From assembly GCF_021272205.1 (NCBI RefSeq), contig NZ_JAJSDX010000006.1, positions 62,001 to 126,000 on the forward strand: DNA of 64,000 bases, given 5' to 3'. The translations under genes were made by a program, and so were the position numbers. The notes under the pieces were generated by a model. That model ran no database searches. It was given only the letters and a program-made list of their open reading frames with translations, and was not told where the DNA came from. The stretch comes from Pantoea sp. Mb-10 (lineage in GTDB: Bacteria; Pseudomonadota; Gammaproteobacteria; Enterobacterales; Enterobacteriaceae). Of this stretch, positions 42,290-50,701 are shown in pieces (within the stretch, counting starts at the first letter, position 1; the number at the start of each line of letters is the position of its first letter).

Positions 42290-42520
42290 ATGCGTAACGC
42301 CACGATGACCTTAGGCGAAATGGCGCGTTATGTTGGGGTATCACCTGCTACGCTGGCCTGCGCGATTTGCAATCGAGGCAGCCTGGAGCGCGTTCCGCTG
42401 CCCGCCGCTGTTGATGAAAATGTGCCGCTTTCGCGTCGCTGCTGGGCACCGCAGGAAGTGCAGCACTTCAAACTCAGCCTGACGCGCATGCGGCAGAGAG
42501 GCGCCGTTCGCAGGCGTTGA
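42290..42520 (+). CDS. Small helix-turn-helix-like protein
   Basis: The 76-residue protein begins MRNATMTLGEMARYVGVSPA, which reads as a MerR/excisionase-like helix-turn-helix, followed by WAPQEVQHFKLSLTRM and a basic Arg-rich tail. I do not recognise the family. A strong AAGGAG precedes the ATG and a hairpin with a T-run follows, so it is probably a real gene. It may regulate the neighbouring antirepressor gene or the carotenoid operon, but nothing shows this directly. Confidence 0.6.
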   Translation: MRNATMTLGEMARYVGVSPATLACAICNRGSLERVPLPAAVDENVPLSRRCWAPQEVQHFKLSLTRMRQRGAVRRR

Positions 42521-42550
42521 AGCGGCGTGCTGAAAAGTGGCCTAAGCAAA

Positions 42551-42583
42551 AAAGCCTGATGCGCTGCACCAGGCTTTATTTAC
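42551..42583 (+). terminator. Terminator after the small HTH-like gene
   Basis: AAAGCCTG (42551-42558) and CAGGCTTT (42570-42577) form an 8-bp stem followed by ATTTA. It may also serve the minus-strand antirepressor gene that ends at 42613, because an A-run precedes the stem. Confidence 0.65.
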
Positions 42584-42612
42584 GTAAAGGGCCAGAAGAA
42601 GGGGGGCGCGGA

Positions 42613-43320
42613 TCAGGCCGCGACACCTTTTGGCTGGGTGAGCACATGCCCGGCCCACAAATTCGCTACCCACTTCACCCCTTTGCGCGTGAAACGTGCC
42701 TGGGAAAAGGCGTGCTCGTTTTCACCATGACCGCAGCGCACCGTAAAATAGCCTGCCTGTAAATGGTGCTGCTGAGGGGTAAGCACACCCTTATCGCGAA
42801 ACATGATGTTGCGCGTCAGCAAAAAGTCGCGGAAATCGCTCTCTTTCACCTTCAGCATTTTGCAAAGCTGGCGAAAACCCAGCGTTTCATTGGTTTCGAT
42901 GAAACTGTCAAAAAACGCGGCCTTCGGCGCCGTTACCGCGAGCTGTTGTTCGGCGAGACGCCGCTGCTCATATTGTTCAGCCCACGCCCGTGCGGCGGCG
43001 GCCGGATTGGTAAAATCCGGCAGTTGCACGCGCTGTTCCTTTGCCTGCCAGCGATCGAGCAGTTCAGCGGTAAAACCGGGTGACAAGCGTGCTACCGCAA
43101 GCAGGGAGTCGCGTTTGTTGAGGAGAAATTCCTGACGCATCTCACCTTCATGCTCAAATTGATTCACCGTCACAGGCTGAGAGAGGCGCTGCGCGGTCTC
43201 CAGACTTTTAATCAGGCGCTTCACTTCGCCGTGCGTATTGCCCGTGACGCGGGCAATTTCGCGACTGCTCATGGTCAATCCAGGATTGAGAGCAGACAGG
43301 TTATCCATCGAGATCATCAT
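42613..43320 (-). CDS. Phage-type antirepressor (Rha-like N-terminus, KilAC C-terminus)
   Basis: The 235-residue protein has an N-terminal part of the phage Rha regulator type (MSSREIARVTGNTHGEVKRLIKSL, then LLNKRDSLLAVARLSP, FTAELLDRWQAKE) and a C-terminal KilAC/ANT domain (SFIETNETLGFRQLCKMLKV, DFLLTRNIMFRDKG, and GYFTVRCGHGENE). Such proteins relieve repression in lambdoid prophages. No other phage genes are near, so it is probably a domesticated remnant. The start at 43320 has GAGGTG 6 bases upstream. Two overlapping palindromes lie upstream at 43367-43396. Confidence 0.82.
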   Translation of the reverse strand: MMISMDNLSALNPGLTMSSREIARVTGNTHGEVKRLIKSLETAQRLSQPVTVNQFEHEGEMRQEFLLNKRDSLLAVARLSPGFTAELLDRWQAKEQRVQLPDFTNPAAAARAWAEQYEQRRLAEQQLAVTAPKAAFFDSFIETNETLGFRQLCKMLKVKESDFRDFLLTRNIMFRDKGVLTPQQHHLQAGYFTVRCGHGENEHAFSQARFTRKGVKWVANLWAGHVLTQPKGVAA

Positions 43321-43366
43321 AAATATCACCTCATACCAACCAATGCAGCCATCTGGCTGTTGAATA

Positions 43367-43396
43367 AGTATACAGTATACTGGTTTTATAACCAGT
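43367..43396. promoter_or_regulatory. Two overlapping palindromes upstream of the antirepressor gene
   Basis: AGTATAC-a-GTATACT (43367-43381) is a perfect 15-bp palindrome, and ACTGGTT-ttat-AACCAGT (43379-43396) a perfect 7-bp-arm repeat; they share three bases. They lie 47-76 bases before the antirepressor ATG, where a phage operator would be expected. Confidence 0.6.
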
Positions 43397-43524
43397 ATTT
43401 TTTGGTGATAAATTCACCCGTTGCCCCCGCCGATGCGCTTGCCTAATGGCTCTGGGTTACTACGCTCAAGCAACCAGCCTGCGATTTACGCTATTCGCCG
43501 ATAGACATCATCAGGAGAGAATAT

Positions 43525-44718
43525 ATGAAAGCGCTAACCTACCACGGACCGCATCGCGTAAAAGTTGAAACCGTGCCGGATCCGGCTTTAGAACAGCCTG
43601 ACGACATTATTCTGCGCGTTACCGCAACGGCCATTTGCGGCTCTGATCTGCATCTCTATCGCGGCAAAATACCCGGCACCGATCACGGCGATATATTTGG
43701 CCATGAGTTTATGGGTGAAGTGGTGGAAGCGGGCAGCGCGGTGACGCAGGTTGCTATAGGCGATCGCGTGGTGGTACCGTTTGTGATTGCCTGCGGCGAC
43801 TGTTTTTTCTGCCAGCTACAGCAGTACGCCGCGTGCGAAACCACCAATCCAGGCCGTGGTGCCATCCTCAATAAAAAAAGCATTACGTCACCCGCGGCGC
43901 TGTTTGGTTACAGCAAGTTGTACGGTGGGGTGCCGGGTGGTCAGGCTGAATATGTCCGCGTGCCTAAAGCGAATAGCGGGCCGTTTAAAGTGCCCTTTAC
44001 CCTGCCTGATGACAAAGTACTCTTTCTCTCAGATATTCTCCCCACCGCCTGGCAGGCGGTACAAAATGCGGGCCTGACCAAAGGATCAAGCGTCGCCATA
44101 TTCGGTGCAGGACCGGTGGGATTATTATCCGCAGCGTGCGCGCGGCTTGAAGGTGCCGAGCAGATCTTTATGATTGACCACAACGCGTATCGTCTTGAAT
44201 TTGCACAACAGCGCTATGGCGTGACGCCGATTAATTTCGACGATATCGACGATCCGGCGGCCTGGATCATTGAACATACCAAAGGCAATCGGGGGGTTGA
44301 TGCTGTTATCGACGCAGTAGGATTCGAGGCAAAAGGTAGCCTGACGGAAACCGTTTTGTCGAATTTAAAACTGGAGGGCAGCAGCGGGAAAGCGTTACGC
44401 CAGTGCATCGCGGCGGTACGACGGGGCGGGGTGGTGAGTGTGCCGGGTGTGTACGCGGGCTTCATTCATGGTTTCCTGTTTGGCGATGCGTTCGACAAAG
44501 GGCTGACGTTCAAAATGGGCCAGACGCACGTTCACGCCTATCTGCCCCGGCTGCTTTCCTTAATCGAACAGGGATTATTAACGCCGGAAGAGATTGTCAC
44601 CCACCATATGCCGCTGGAAGACGCAGCGCGGGGTTACGAAATTTTCGAAAAACGGAAAGAAGAGTGCCGCAAGGTGATTCTGGTGCCGGGCATGGCCTCA
44701 ACCACACCCGCCGCGTAA
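43525..44718 (+). CDS. Zinc-dependent alcohol dehydrogenase, glutathione-independent formaldehyde dehydrogenase-like
   Basis: The 397-residue enzyme belongs to the medium-chain family with tightly bound NAD seen in formaldehyde dismutase/FdhA. The catalytic zinc region is [29 protein letters not shown] split around C38 and the GHE motif, structural cysteines are in [16 protein letters not shown], and the nucleotide fold is [15 protein letters not shown]. The substrate is not certain; formaldehyde or another small aldehyde is likely. AGGAGAG precedes the ATG. It stands alone and ends convergently with a small gene, with a hairpin between. Confidence 0.88.
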   Translation: MKALTYHGPHRVKVETVPDPALEQPDDIILRVTATAICGSDLHLYRGKIPGTDHGDIFGHEFMGEVVEAGSAVTQVAIGDRVVVPFVIACGDCFFCQLQQYAACETTNPGRGAILNKKSITSPAALFGYSKLYGGVPGGQAEYVRVPKANSGPFKVPFTLPDDKVLFLSDILPTAWQAVQNAGLTKGSSVAIFGAGPVGLLSAACARLEGAEQIFMIDHNAYRLEFAQQRYGVTPINFDDIDDPAAWIIEHTKGNRGVDAVIDAVGFEAKGSLTETVLSNLKLEGSSGKALRQCIAAVRRGGVVSVPGVYAGFIHGFLFGDAFDKGLTFKMGQTHVHAYLPRLLSLIEQGLLTPEEIVTHHMPLEDAARGYEIFEKRKEECRKVILVPGMASTTPAA

Positions 44719-44722
44719 GACG

Positions 44723-44748
44723 TATCAGGCTGACCCGTCAGCCTGATA
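44723..44748. terminator. Hairpin between convergent genes
   Basis: TATCAGGCTGA (44723-44733) and TCAGCCTGATA (44738-44748) are perfect 11-bp arms with a 4-base loop, in the 33-base gap between convergent stop codons. It lacks a T-tract. Confidence 0.65.
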
Positions 44749-44751
44749 ACA

Positions 44752-45099
44752 TTAGCGCACCTGTTGTTCATCGCGATCGTTCAATTCTGACAGCACCAGC
44801 TCGCGTGACGGTGCGTTATCCAGACGATCGCCATACTCTGCGCTAACGTCTGGCAAACTGGTAAATTGCCCATCAACAAACAAAAAGCTCAACGCGTGAG
44901 TCACGTCATTAAATAATACGTCGGTATCGTTGGGCGTCTCGCCGGAAGCGTCTTTACCGTCAAGTTGCCATAAGAGCGTGTCATTCCGGAGTTCAACGCT
45001 GCCGATATCGACAACGTGGCCGTCAATATTCTCAATCAGTAAACGTTGGCGATAGTAATACAGCTGGTAAGGCATGCGATCGGATTTATTCTCAGACAT
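44752..45099 (-). CDS. Hypothetical protein, 115 residues
   Basis: I do not recognise this acidic soluble protein (start MSENKSDRMPYQLYYYRQRL, middle SVELRNDTLLWQLDG, end SELNDRDEQQVR). It has no signal peptide, membrane segment or cysteine. AGGGAG lies 6 bases before the ATG. It begins 22 bases after the stop of the small membrane protein gene on the same strand, so the two probably form an operon. Confidence 0.7.
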   Translation of the reverse strand: MSENKSDRMPYQLYYYRQRLLIENIDGHVVDIGSVELRNDTLLWQLDGKDASGETPNDTDVLFNDVTHALSFLFVDGQFTSLPDVSAEYGDRLDNAPSRELVLSELNDRDEQQVR

Positions 45100-45121
45100 G
45101 CTTTCTCCCTAATTGATGATT

Positions 45122-45295
45122 TCAATGGAAAATATAAAACCGGAACGCGTAAACACTCCAGTAAATAATATTGACGCCCAAATAAGCCCAGCAGCCCCAA
45201 TAGGCAACGGGCTCGCGGCGAGTTCGGAGTTTTGGCAAGAACGCTAAAATATAAAGCGCAGAGGAAATAAGCGAAACGAAATAAAGAAACTTCAT
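45122..45295 (-). CDS. Small two-helix membrane protein, 57 residues
   Basis: On the minus strand an ATG at 45295 preceded by a perfect AAGGAG (7 bases before) opens a 57-codon frame ending with TGA at 45122-45124. The product begins MKFLYFVSLISSALYILAFL (first membrane helix), has a basic turn PKLRTRREPV, and a second aromatic-rich hydrophobic stretch AYWGCWAYLGVNIIYWSVYA. Two helices with a basic loop predict an inner membrane hairpin with the loop in the cytoplasm. The family is unknown to me. It lies 22 bases before the 115-residue gene and is probably cotranscribed with it. Confidence 0.72.
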   Translation of the reverse strand: MKFLYFVSLISSALYILAFLPKLRTRREPVAYWGCWAYLGVNIIYWSVYAFRFYIFH

Positions 45296-45372
45296 AAGCT
45301 CTCCTTGGTTTTTTATTATTTAAAGCATAGTCATAAATACGCGTCTTATTTATTTTGTCGCCAGATACAGAT

Positions 45373-45400
45373 AAAAAAAAGCCCCGTTTGAGTACGGGGC
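45373..45400 (-). terminator. Rho-independent terminator of the XRE regulator gene
   Basis: GCCCCGT (45381-45387) and ACGGGGC (45394-45400) form a 7-bp stem. The eight As at 45373-45380 give a T-run on the minus strand, just after the stop at 45407. Confidence 0.85.
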
Positions 45401-45406
45401 GGGCCG

Positions 45407-46258
45407 TTATGACATCAGCGTCTTCAAGGCCGCCGCGCTGGCGTCATCGTCGGGGACATACACCAGCAGGCGATCGCCGTTGCGCGAGGCAGACCACCAG
45501 TTATTTTGCCGCAGCGTCAACTCACCTACGGGCTCACGGTAGAAGCGCTTTACCCGGTTCTCCACTTTACAGAGCTCGTAGCGCTGCCACGTTTGTGCAA
45601 ATTCATCTGAGCTAGTCATTAGCCGCGCCAGAAAATTTTCCCAGTGCGGATCGCCTAAGTGCTCGCCCATTTGTCCCCTAAACATCGCCACCAGTTGCGG
45701 CATCATCTCGTCCCAATTACGCATCGCTTTGCGCCATTCTTCATGATTGAACGCCAGCCAAATGCAGTTGCGATCTTCAGGCGGAATGCTGGCTAAATCC
45801 ACGCCCATCAGCGCACACCAAGCCGTGTTGTAGCCGATGATGTCGAAGCGCGGGGTCTCAATAATCGCCGGCAGCTGAATCGCATCCAGCATCTGTTGAT
45901 TATGCGCCGCAATTTTGCAGCAGGCGGCGGCGACGCTGACAGAAGGGAGCGCGTGCCCGGCAAGGTAAAAAAGATGCTGGGTTTCGACATCATTGCACTG
46001 CAGCGCGGCCGCGATAGCCGTGAGCGTTTTTGGCGAAGCGTTGATATCACGGCCCTGTTCCAACCACGTGTACCAAGTCACGCCGACGTCTGCGAGCTGT
46101 GCAACTTCTTCTCGCCGTAGTCCCGGCGTGCGCCGATGCCGCAACCGTGGCAAACCGAGACGCTGCGGATCGAGGCTCTCCCGGCGTTTACGTAGAAAGG
46201 TACCCAATAATTTGCGGTTACTTTGGTCGGTCATCACATCGCTTGCAGTCGGCATCAT
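45407..46258 (-). CDS. XRE-family regulator with MmyB-like ligand domain
   Basis: The 283-residue protein has an N-terminal helix-turn-helix (LGTFLRKRRESLDP, then RRTPGLRREEVAQLADVGVTWYTWLEQGRDINAS over about 20-80) and a C-terminal MmyB-like PAS-type domain (TPRFDIIGYNTAWCALMG, WLAFNHEEWRK, and VGELTLRQNNW). This family senses a hydrophobic ligand, often a fatty acid, and commonly regulates a divergent gene; here that is an MFS drug-efflux gene. GGAG lies 8 bases before the ATG; a second Met follows immediately. Confidence 0.9.
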   Translation of the reverse strand: MMPTASDVMTDQSNRKLLGTFLRKRRESLDPQRLGLPRLRHRRTPGLRREEVAQLADVGVTWYTWLEQGRDINASPKTLTAIAAALQCNDVETQHLFYLAGHALPSVSVAAACCKIAAHNQQMLDAIQLPAIIETPRFDIIGYNTAWCALMGVDLASIPPEDRNCIWLAFNHEEWRKAMRNWDEMMPQLVAMFRGQMGEHLGDPHWENFLARLMTSSDEFAQTWQRYELCKVENRVKRFYREPVGELTLRQNNWWSASRNGDRLLVYVPDDDASAAALKTLMS

Positions 46259-46373
46259 GGACGGTTCTCCTGGTGAGCCGGGTAGTGTTTATACCATGAT
46301 AATCAAGCACTGGTACCCGTTTAAAACTTCAGTGATGCTATGTTCTACGGCGTTTAAATACAAGGTTTGACTC

Positions 46374-47783
46374 ATGCATACATCACAACTCAAACGCACC
46401 GGGCTGGTGGTTCTGCTGGCAGGACAACTGCTGCCCATGATTGATTTTTCTATTGTTAATGTTGCGTTGGACGCCATGTCCCAGACGCTACGCGCCAGCC
46501 CTATAGAACTCGCGCTCATCGTGGCGGTATACGGCATCGCTTTCGCCATTTGCCTGGCAATGGGAGGACGCTTAGGCGACAACGTGGGACGCCGCACGGT
46601 GTTTCAGGCGGGCGTGGCCATTTTCGGGGTGGCCTCGCTGCTGTGTGGTATCGCGCACAGCGTCGCGCTGTTGATGTTTGCCCGGGCGCTACAGGGCGTG
46701 GGCGCGGCGCTGATTGTGCCGCAGATCCTCGCTACCCTGCACGTGACCCTCAGCGGCCGCGACCACGCGCGGGCCATCGGCCTGTACGGCGGGATCGGCG
46801 GGCTGGCGTTCATCATTGGTCAGGTCTTGGGGGGCTTTCTGATCAAAGCTGACATCGCAGGATCCGGCTGGCGCAGCGTGTTTTTAATTAACCTGCCACT
46901 TTGTCTGTTTGTGCTGATGACCGCGCGCCGCGCAATCCCGGAAACCCGAAACGCGCAGCGCGTCGCGGTAGATATTGCCGGTACGCTGCTGCTGGCAAGC
47001 GCGATTGGCTGCCTGATGCTGGCGTTGGCGCTGGGCCCGCTGCTGCACTGGTCATGGCCATGCTGGGCGCTGCTGGCGCTGTTCCCGGCATTGCTCCTGC
47101 GTTTACGCCGCAGTGCGATACGCCGTGAAAATGCAGGCGGTGTTCCGCTGTTGCCACCGTCTCTGCTGCGTTTGCCCAGCGTGCGCTTTGGGTTAACGCT
47201 GGCGGTGCTGTTTTTTTCCTGCTGGAGCGGCTTCATGTTTGCGGTGGCGCTGACGCTGCAAGCCAGCTTACATATGACGGCGTTTGAATCGGGTAATGCC
47301 TTTATTGCCTTGGGCGCCGCTTATTTCGTTGGTGCCATGCGGTCCACGCGCACGGTGGAACGCTACGGCAAGCGCACCACGCTGCTGGCGGGCTGTGCAA
47401 TTCAGATGAGCGGGCTGCTGGCGCTGATCGCCACGTTTCAGCTTCACTGGTCGTCTCTCGGCGTGACGACGCTCATCCCGGCCACGCTGCTCATTGGCTT
47501 CGGACAATCGTTTATTGTCAGCACCTATTATCGCATTGGCATGCAAGGCGTGCCGCATCACCAGGCGGGCGCCGCCAGCGCGGTGCTCTCTACGGTACAG
47601 CAGACGGCGCTGGGACTGGGGCCGATGCTACTGGGGGCGATCTATACACAGATTGCCCGCCACGGCAATCCGCTGACGGCAATTTCCGGCACGCTGGTGG
47701 CAGAACTGATCATGATGAGCGTGTTGGTGTTGGCGGCAAGTGTCAATCGCACCACGTTTCAGTGCGCCACGGTAAAAGGATAA
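46374..47783 (+). CDS. MFS efflux transporter, DHA2 (14-helix) family
   Basis: The 469-residue membrane protein starts with LVVLLAGQLLPMIDFSIVNVAL (motif D1 of the DHA2 drug:H+ antiporters) and has GGRLGDNVGRRTVF (motif A) and LQGVGAALIVPQILATL (motif B/C area). About 13-14 hydrophobic segments can be seen. It should export a drug or metabolite with proton exchange at the inner membrane. The divergent XRE/MmyB-like gene is its likely repressor. A hairpin follows the stop. Confidence 0.9.
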   Translation: MHTSQLKRTGLVVLLAGQLLPMIDFSIVNVALDAMSQTLRASPIELALIVAVYGIAFAICLAMGGRLGDNVGRRTVFQAGVAIFGVASLLCGIAHSVALLMFARALQGVGAALIVPQILATLHVTLSGRDHARAIGLYGGIGGLAFIIGQVLGGFLIKADIAGSGWRSVFLINLPLCLFVLMTARRAIPETRNAQRVAVDIAGTLLLASAIGCLMLALALGPLLHWSWPCWALLALFPALLLRLRRSAIRRENAGGVPLLPPSLLRLPSVRFGLTLAVLFFSCWSGFMFAVALTLQASLHMTAFESGNAFIALGAAYFVGAMRSTRTVERYGKRTTLLAGCAIQMSGLLALIATFQLHWSSLGVTTLIPATLLIGFGQSFIVSTYYRIGMQGVPHHQAGAASAVLSTVQQTALGLGPMLLGAIYTQIARHGNPLTAISGTLVAELIMMSVLVLAASVNRTTFQCATVKG

Positions 47784-47786
47784 ACA

Positions 47787-47812
47787 GACGTGCCCTCATG
47801 AGAGGGCACGTC
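47787..47812. terminator. Hairpin between convergent MFS and ugpC-like genes
   Basis: GACGTGCCCTC (47787-47797) and GAGGGCACGTC (47802-47812) form a perfect 11-bp stem with a 4-base loop in the 42-base gap between convergent genes. There is no T-tract. Confidence 0.65.
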
Positions 47813-47825
47813 GATCAGGCCGCTG

Positions 47826-48917
47826 TTATGCCCCGGGCGTTTCAGCCAGGCGTTGGCCGGTTTCAGGATCGAACAGATGCAGTTTTTCCATGTTGAAGCC
47901 AATGCGAATGGCCCCGCCTGCGCTGGCTCCGTGGCGTCCCGCGCACTGCATATGCAGCGGTTGGCCCTGCCAGTCAAGGTGCAGCAACGTGGACTCCCCT
48001 GTAACTTCAACAACCTGAACATACGCCAGCGTTCCGGTAGCGGCTTCCAGCAGATCGTGCGGGCGTACGCCAAGCGTCACGTCCGTGCCCTCGCGACCTT
48101 GTGCGACGTCCACCCAGCGGGGCGGCAACGGCTGCCAGAGATCCTGGCACTGCACGCCGATAATGCCGTTGCGCGCGGAAAACTGCGCGGCGAGCAGGTT
48201 CATGGGCGGTGAGCCAATAAAGCGCGCCACAAAGGTATCTGCCGGACGGTCATACAGCGTTAGCGGCGCACCCTGCTGAACAATGCGTCCCTCACGCATC
48301 ACGACAATTTGATCGGCGAGCGTCATGGCTTCCACTTGGTCGTGCGTCACGTACACCATGGTCGTTTTAAAGCGCTGGTGCAGAGATTTAATCTCCGCCC
48401 GCAGCTCCATGCGCAGCTGCGCATCGAGATTGGAAAGGGGCTCATCAAACAGAAACACCTGCGGATTCCGCACCATTGCACGGCCCATGGCGACGCGCTG
48501 GCGCTGGCCGCCCGACAAGGCGCGCGGGTAGCGGTCTAACAGTTTATCGATCCCCAAAATACCGGCGATACGTGCGATTTTGCTGCGCTGCTCCTCGCGT
48601 TTGACTTTCTTTACCTGCATATGAAACGCCAGATTCTCCGCCACCGTCAGATGGGGATAGAGCGCATAGCTCTGGAACACCATGGCGATATCGCGATCGG
48701 CAGGGTCGCGATCGGTAATCGCGACGCTGTCCATCATTATTGCGCCTTCTGACAGGCTCTCCAGCCCCGCCAGCATGCGCAGCAGCGTGGATTTACCGCA
48801 GCCCGAAGGCCCCACCAGCACGGTGAAACTGCCGTCGGGAATCGTGAGACTGAGCGGATGCAAAACCGCTTGCTTGCCGTAGCGCTTGGCCACGTTTACT
48901 AATTCAACACCGGCCAT
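47826..48917 (-). CDS. Sugar ABC transporter, ATP-binding protein (MalK/UgpC type)
   Basis: The 363-residue ATPase has Walker A GPSGCGKST, Q-loop FQSYALYPH, signature LSGGQRQRVAMGRAM, Walker B FLFDEPLSNLDAQ and the switch VTHDQVEA. A C-terminal TOBE regulatory domain (about 240-360) is present, as in MalK/UgpC. It powers the carbohydrate importer formed with the permeases at 49862-51596. It is the last gene of the five-gene operon, starting 3 bases after the kinase stop. Confidence 0.93.
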   Translation of the reverse strand: MAGVELVNVAKRYGKQAVLHPLSLTIPDGSFTVLVGPSGCGKSTLLRMLAGLESLSEGAIMMDSVAITDRDPADRDIAMVFQSYALYPHLTVAENLAFHMQVKKVKREEQRSKIARIAGILGIDKLLDRYPRALSGGQRQRVAMGRAMVRNPQVFLFDEPLSNLDAQLRMELRAEIKSLHQRFKTTMVYVTHDQVEAMTLADQIVVMREGRIVQQGAPLTLYDRPADTFVARFIGSPPMNLLAAQFSARNGIIGVQCQDLWQPLPPRWVDVAQGREGTDVTLGVRPHDLLEAATGTLAYVQVVEVTGESTLLHLDWQGQPLHMQCAGRHGASAGGAIRIGFNMEKLHLFDPETGQRLAETPGA

Positions 48918-48920
48918 AAT

Positions 48921-49865
48921 TTAACGCTCCTGAGCAGATAGTTGCAGTTGATGCCAGTCGGGATAACGACGCGGCTGCGTACTGATTGCCAATGATGCCA
49001 CCGCAATCCCCCAGCGTAGCGCGGTGTCGGGTGCGTGCTGATGCAACAGGGCGGTGAGAAATCCGGCGTTAAAGCTGTCACCGGCACCGATGGTATCGAC
49101 CACCGTGACAGGCTGCGAAGCGTGCAGCGTATGCTGATGGCGCTGCCAGCAGCCAGCGCCTTGGGCGCCGCGCTTCACCACGCAACCGCCGCGTCCGCTT
49201 AGGCGCTGCGCCAACTGTGCCGCGCTGGCTTCCAGCGTCTCGCATGCGGCCAATCCGCGCGTTTCGACCTCATTCAACAGCAGCCAATCGCACAGCGGCA
49301 GCCAGTGGGTAATCTGCTGGCGAACTTCTGCGGTCCAGCCCTGCGGCGGCCAGCCGGTATCCACGGCAATGACATAGCCACGCTGGCGCAGCGCGGTCAG
49401 CAGCGCAGGGTAATCGGCATAGAGCTGCAAGCACAGAAACGTGCCGCACAGCAGAACGATGTCACCGGCGTGCGCCTGCGGCGGCAGCTGATCCAGCACA
49501 TCGTCTGCGCTGAGGCGAACGATGTGGCCGCGATTGCTGATAAACGATCGTTCATGATCGGAGTGCGTAACGCCCACGGTCAGGGAAGTTTCGCAGGCAT
49601 AGCGCGGCCACGCGTCCGCGCTGTGGGGAAAGTGGCCAGCCAGCCAGGCGCTGAGTCCGTCATCGCCCTGATTGGCGATTGCCCGGTGGCGCACCTGCAT
49701 GGCTTCCAGCGCCAGCGCGCAGTTCCCGGCGGAGCCACCGGGGCGCAGCTCACTCTGTGCCACCATTACTTCGGTGCCGCGCTGTGGCCAGTTGTCGAGG
49801 GTGCCCATGATCATATCGACGTTAATGTTGCCCGCAACGTAGAGGGTCGCGTTGGTGTGTTTCAT
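48921..49865 (-). CDS. PfkB-family sugar/nucleoside kinase
   Basis: The 314-residue protein is a ribokinase-type kinase: N-terminal LYVAGNINVDMIMG, ELRPGGSAGNCALAL, and the catalytic signature VDTIGAGDSFNAGFL with the catalytic Asp. It phosphorylates a sugar or related compound with ATP. It overlaps the downstream end of the permease gene by 4 bases, so it should act on the imported sugar; the substrate is not known. AAGGATG (49861-49867) lies around the ATG, giving a poor ribosome-binding site and supporting coupling. Confidence 0.9.
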   Translation of the reverse strand: MKHTNATLYVAGNINVDMIMGTLDNWPQRGTEVMVAQSELRPGGSAGNCALALEAMQVRHRAIANQGDDGLSAWLAGHFPHSADAWPRYACETSLTVGVTHSDHERSFISNRGHIVRLSADDVLDQLPPQAHAGDIVLLCGTFLCLQLYADYPALLTALRQRGYVIAVDTGWPPQGWTAEVRQQITHWLPLCDWLLLNEVETRGLAACETLEASAAQLAQRLSGRGGCVVKRGAQGAGCWQRHQHTLHASQPVTVVDTIGAGDSFNAGFLTALLHQHAPDTALRWGIAVASLAISTQPRRYPDWHQLQLSAQER

Positions 49866-50701
49866 CCTTTACTCCCGCCACTGGCCAAGCCGCTGACCAG
49901 GGTTTTCTGCAGCCAAATAGCAATAAAAAGCGGTGGAATTGATGCCAGAATACCGACGGCAGCAATCAGACCATCGTCGGTGGCGCGACCGGCGGTAAAG
50001 CCCGCAATGGTCACCGGCAGGGTTTGCGCGGCGATATTGCTGGTAAACAGTAGCGCATAGAAAAATTCATCCCACGCCAGCAGCCAGCCAAACAGGGCGG
50101 CGGCGCCCAGTACAGGTTTTGCCAGCGGCAGCGTGATGCGCAGCAGCACCTGCCAGACGCGCAAGCCATCCAGCCGCGCGGCTTGCTCAATGTCCTGCGG
50201 CAGGGTGTCGAACTGGTTCTTCAACATCCAGGTCAAAAAGGGCAGGATCAGCGAACAGTACACGACAATCAAACCGGGACGGGTATTGAGCAGGTCAAAC
50301 TGTTGCAGCAAGAAGTAGAGCGGCAGCGCAAAGGCCACCGGCGGTACCATATAGATGGCCAGCGCGGCAAACAGCCAACCGTCGCGCCCGCGATAGCGCG
50401 AGAAGCTAAAGGCCGCCGGAATCGCCAGCAGTAGGCAAATGGCCGTGGCGCCAGTCGCCACCAGTAAACTGTTCCCCAGCGCATGCAAGAACAGCGTGCC
50501 TGGCTGGCCGGGTGCCAGCGAGAGTAACCGGCCGTAGCGACTGAAATCCCACTGTCGCGGCAGCCACTCCAGCGGAACGCGGGTTAAATCGCTGCTCGCG
50601 CTCACGCTCATCAAAAATAGCCAGCCCATGGGAGCTAACACGGAAAAGGCCACCAGCAGCGCAGCAGCGTATTTGGCCACGGTGCGCAGTTTACGCTTCA
50701 T
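49862..50701 (-). CDS. Sugar ABC transporter, permease 2 (MalG type)
   Basis: The 279-residue membrane protein starts MKRKLRTVAKYAAALLVAFS and carries the MalG-type EAA loop IEQAARLDGLRVWQVLLRITLPLAKPVLGAA. It is the second half of the channel. The start at 50701 overlaps the end of permease 1 by 11 bases; a 17-codon upstream extension in frame is cysteine-rich, unlike a membrane permease start, and is rejected. Confidence 0.92.
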   Translation of the reverse strand: MKRKLRTVAKYAAALLVAFSVLAPMGWLFLMSVSASSDLTRVPLEWLPRQWDFSRYGRLLSLAPGQPGTLFLHALGNSLLVATGATAICLLLAIPAAFSFSRYRGRDGWLFAALAIYMVPPVAFALPLYFLLQQFDLLNTRPGLIVVYCSLILPFLTWMLKNQFDTLPQDIEQAARLDGLRVWQVLLRITLPLAKPVLGAAALFGWLLAWDEFFYALLFTSNIAAQTLPVTIAGFTAGRATDDGLIAAVGILASIPPLFIAIWLQKTLVSGLASGGSKG

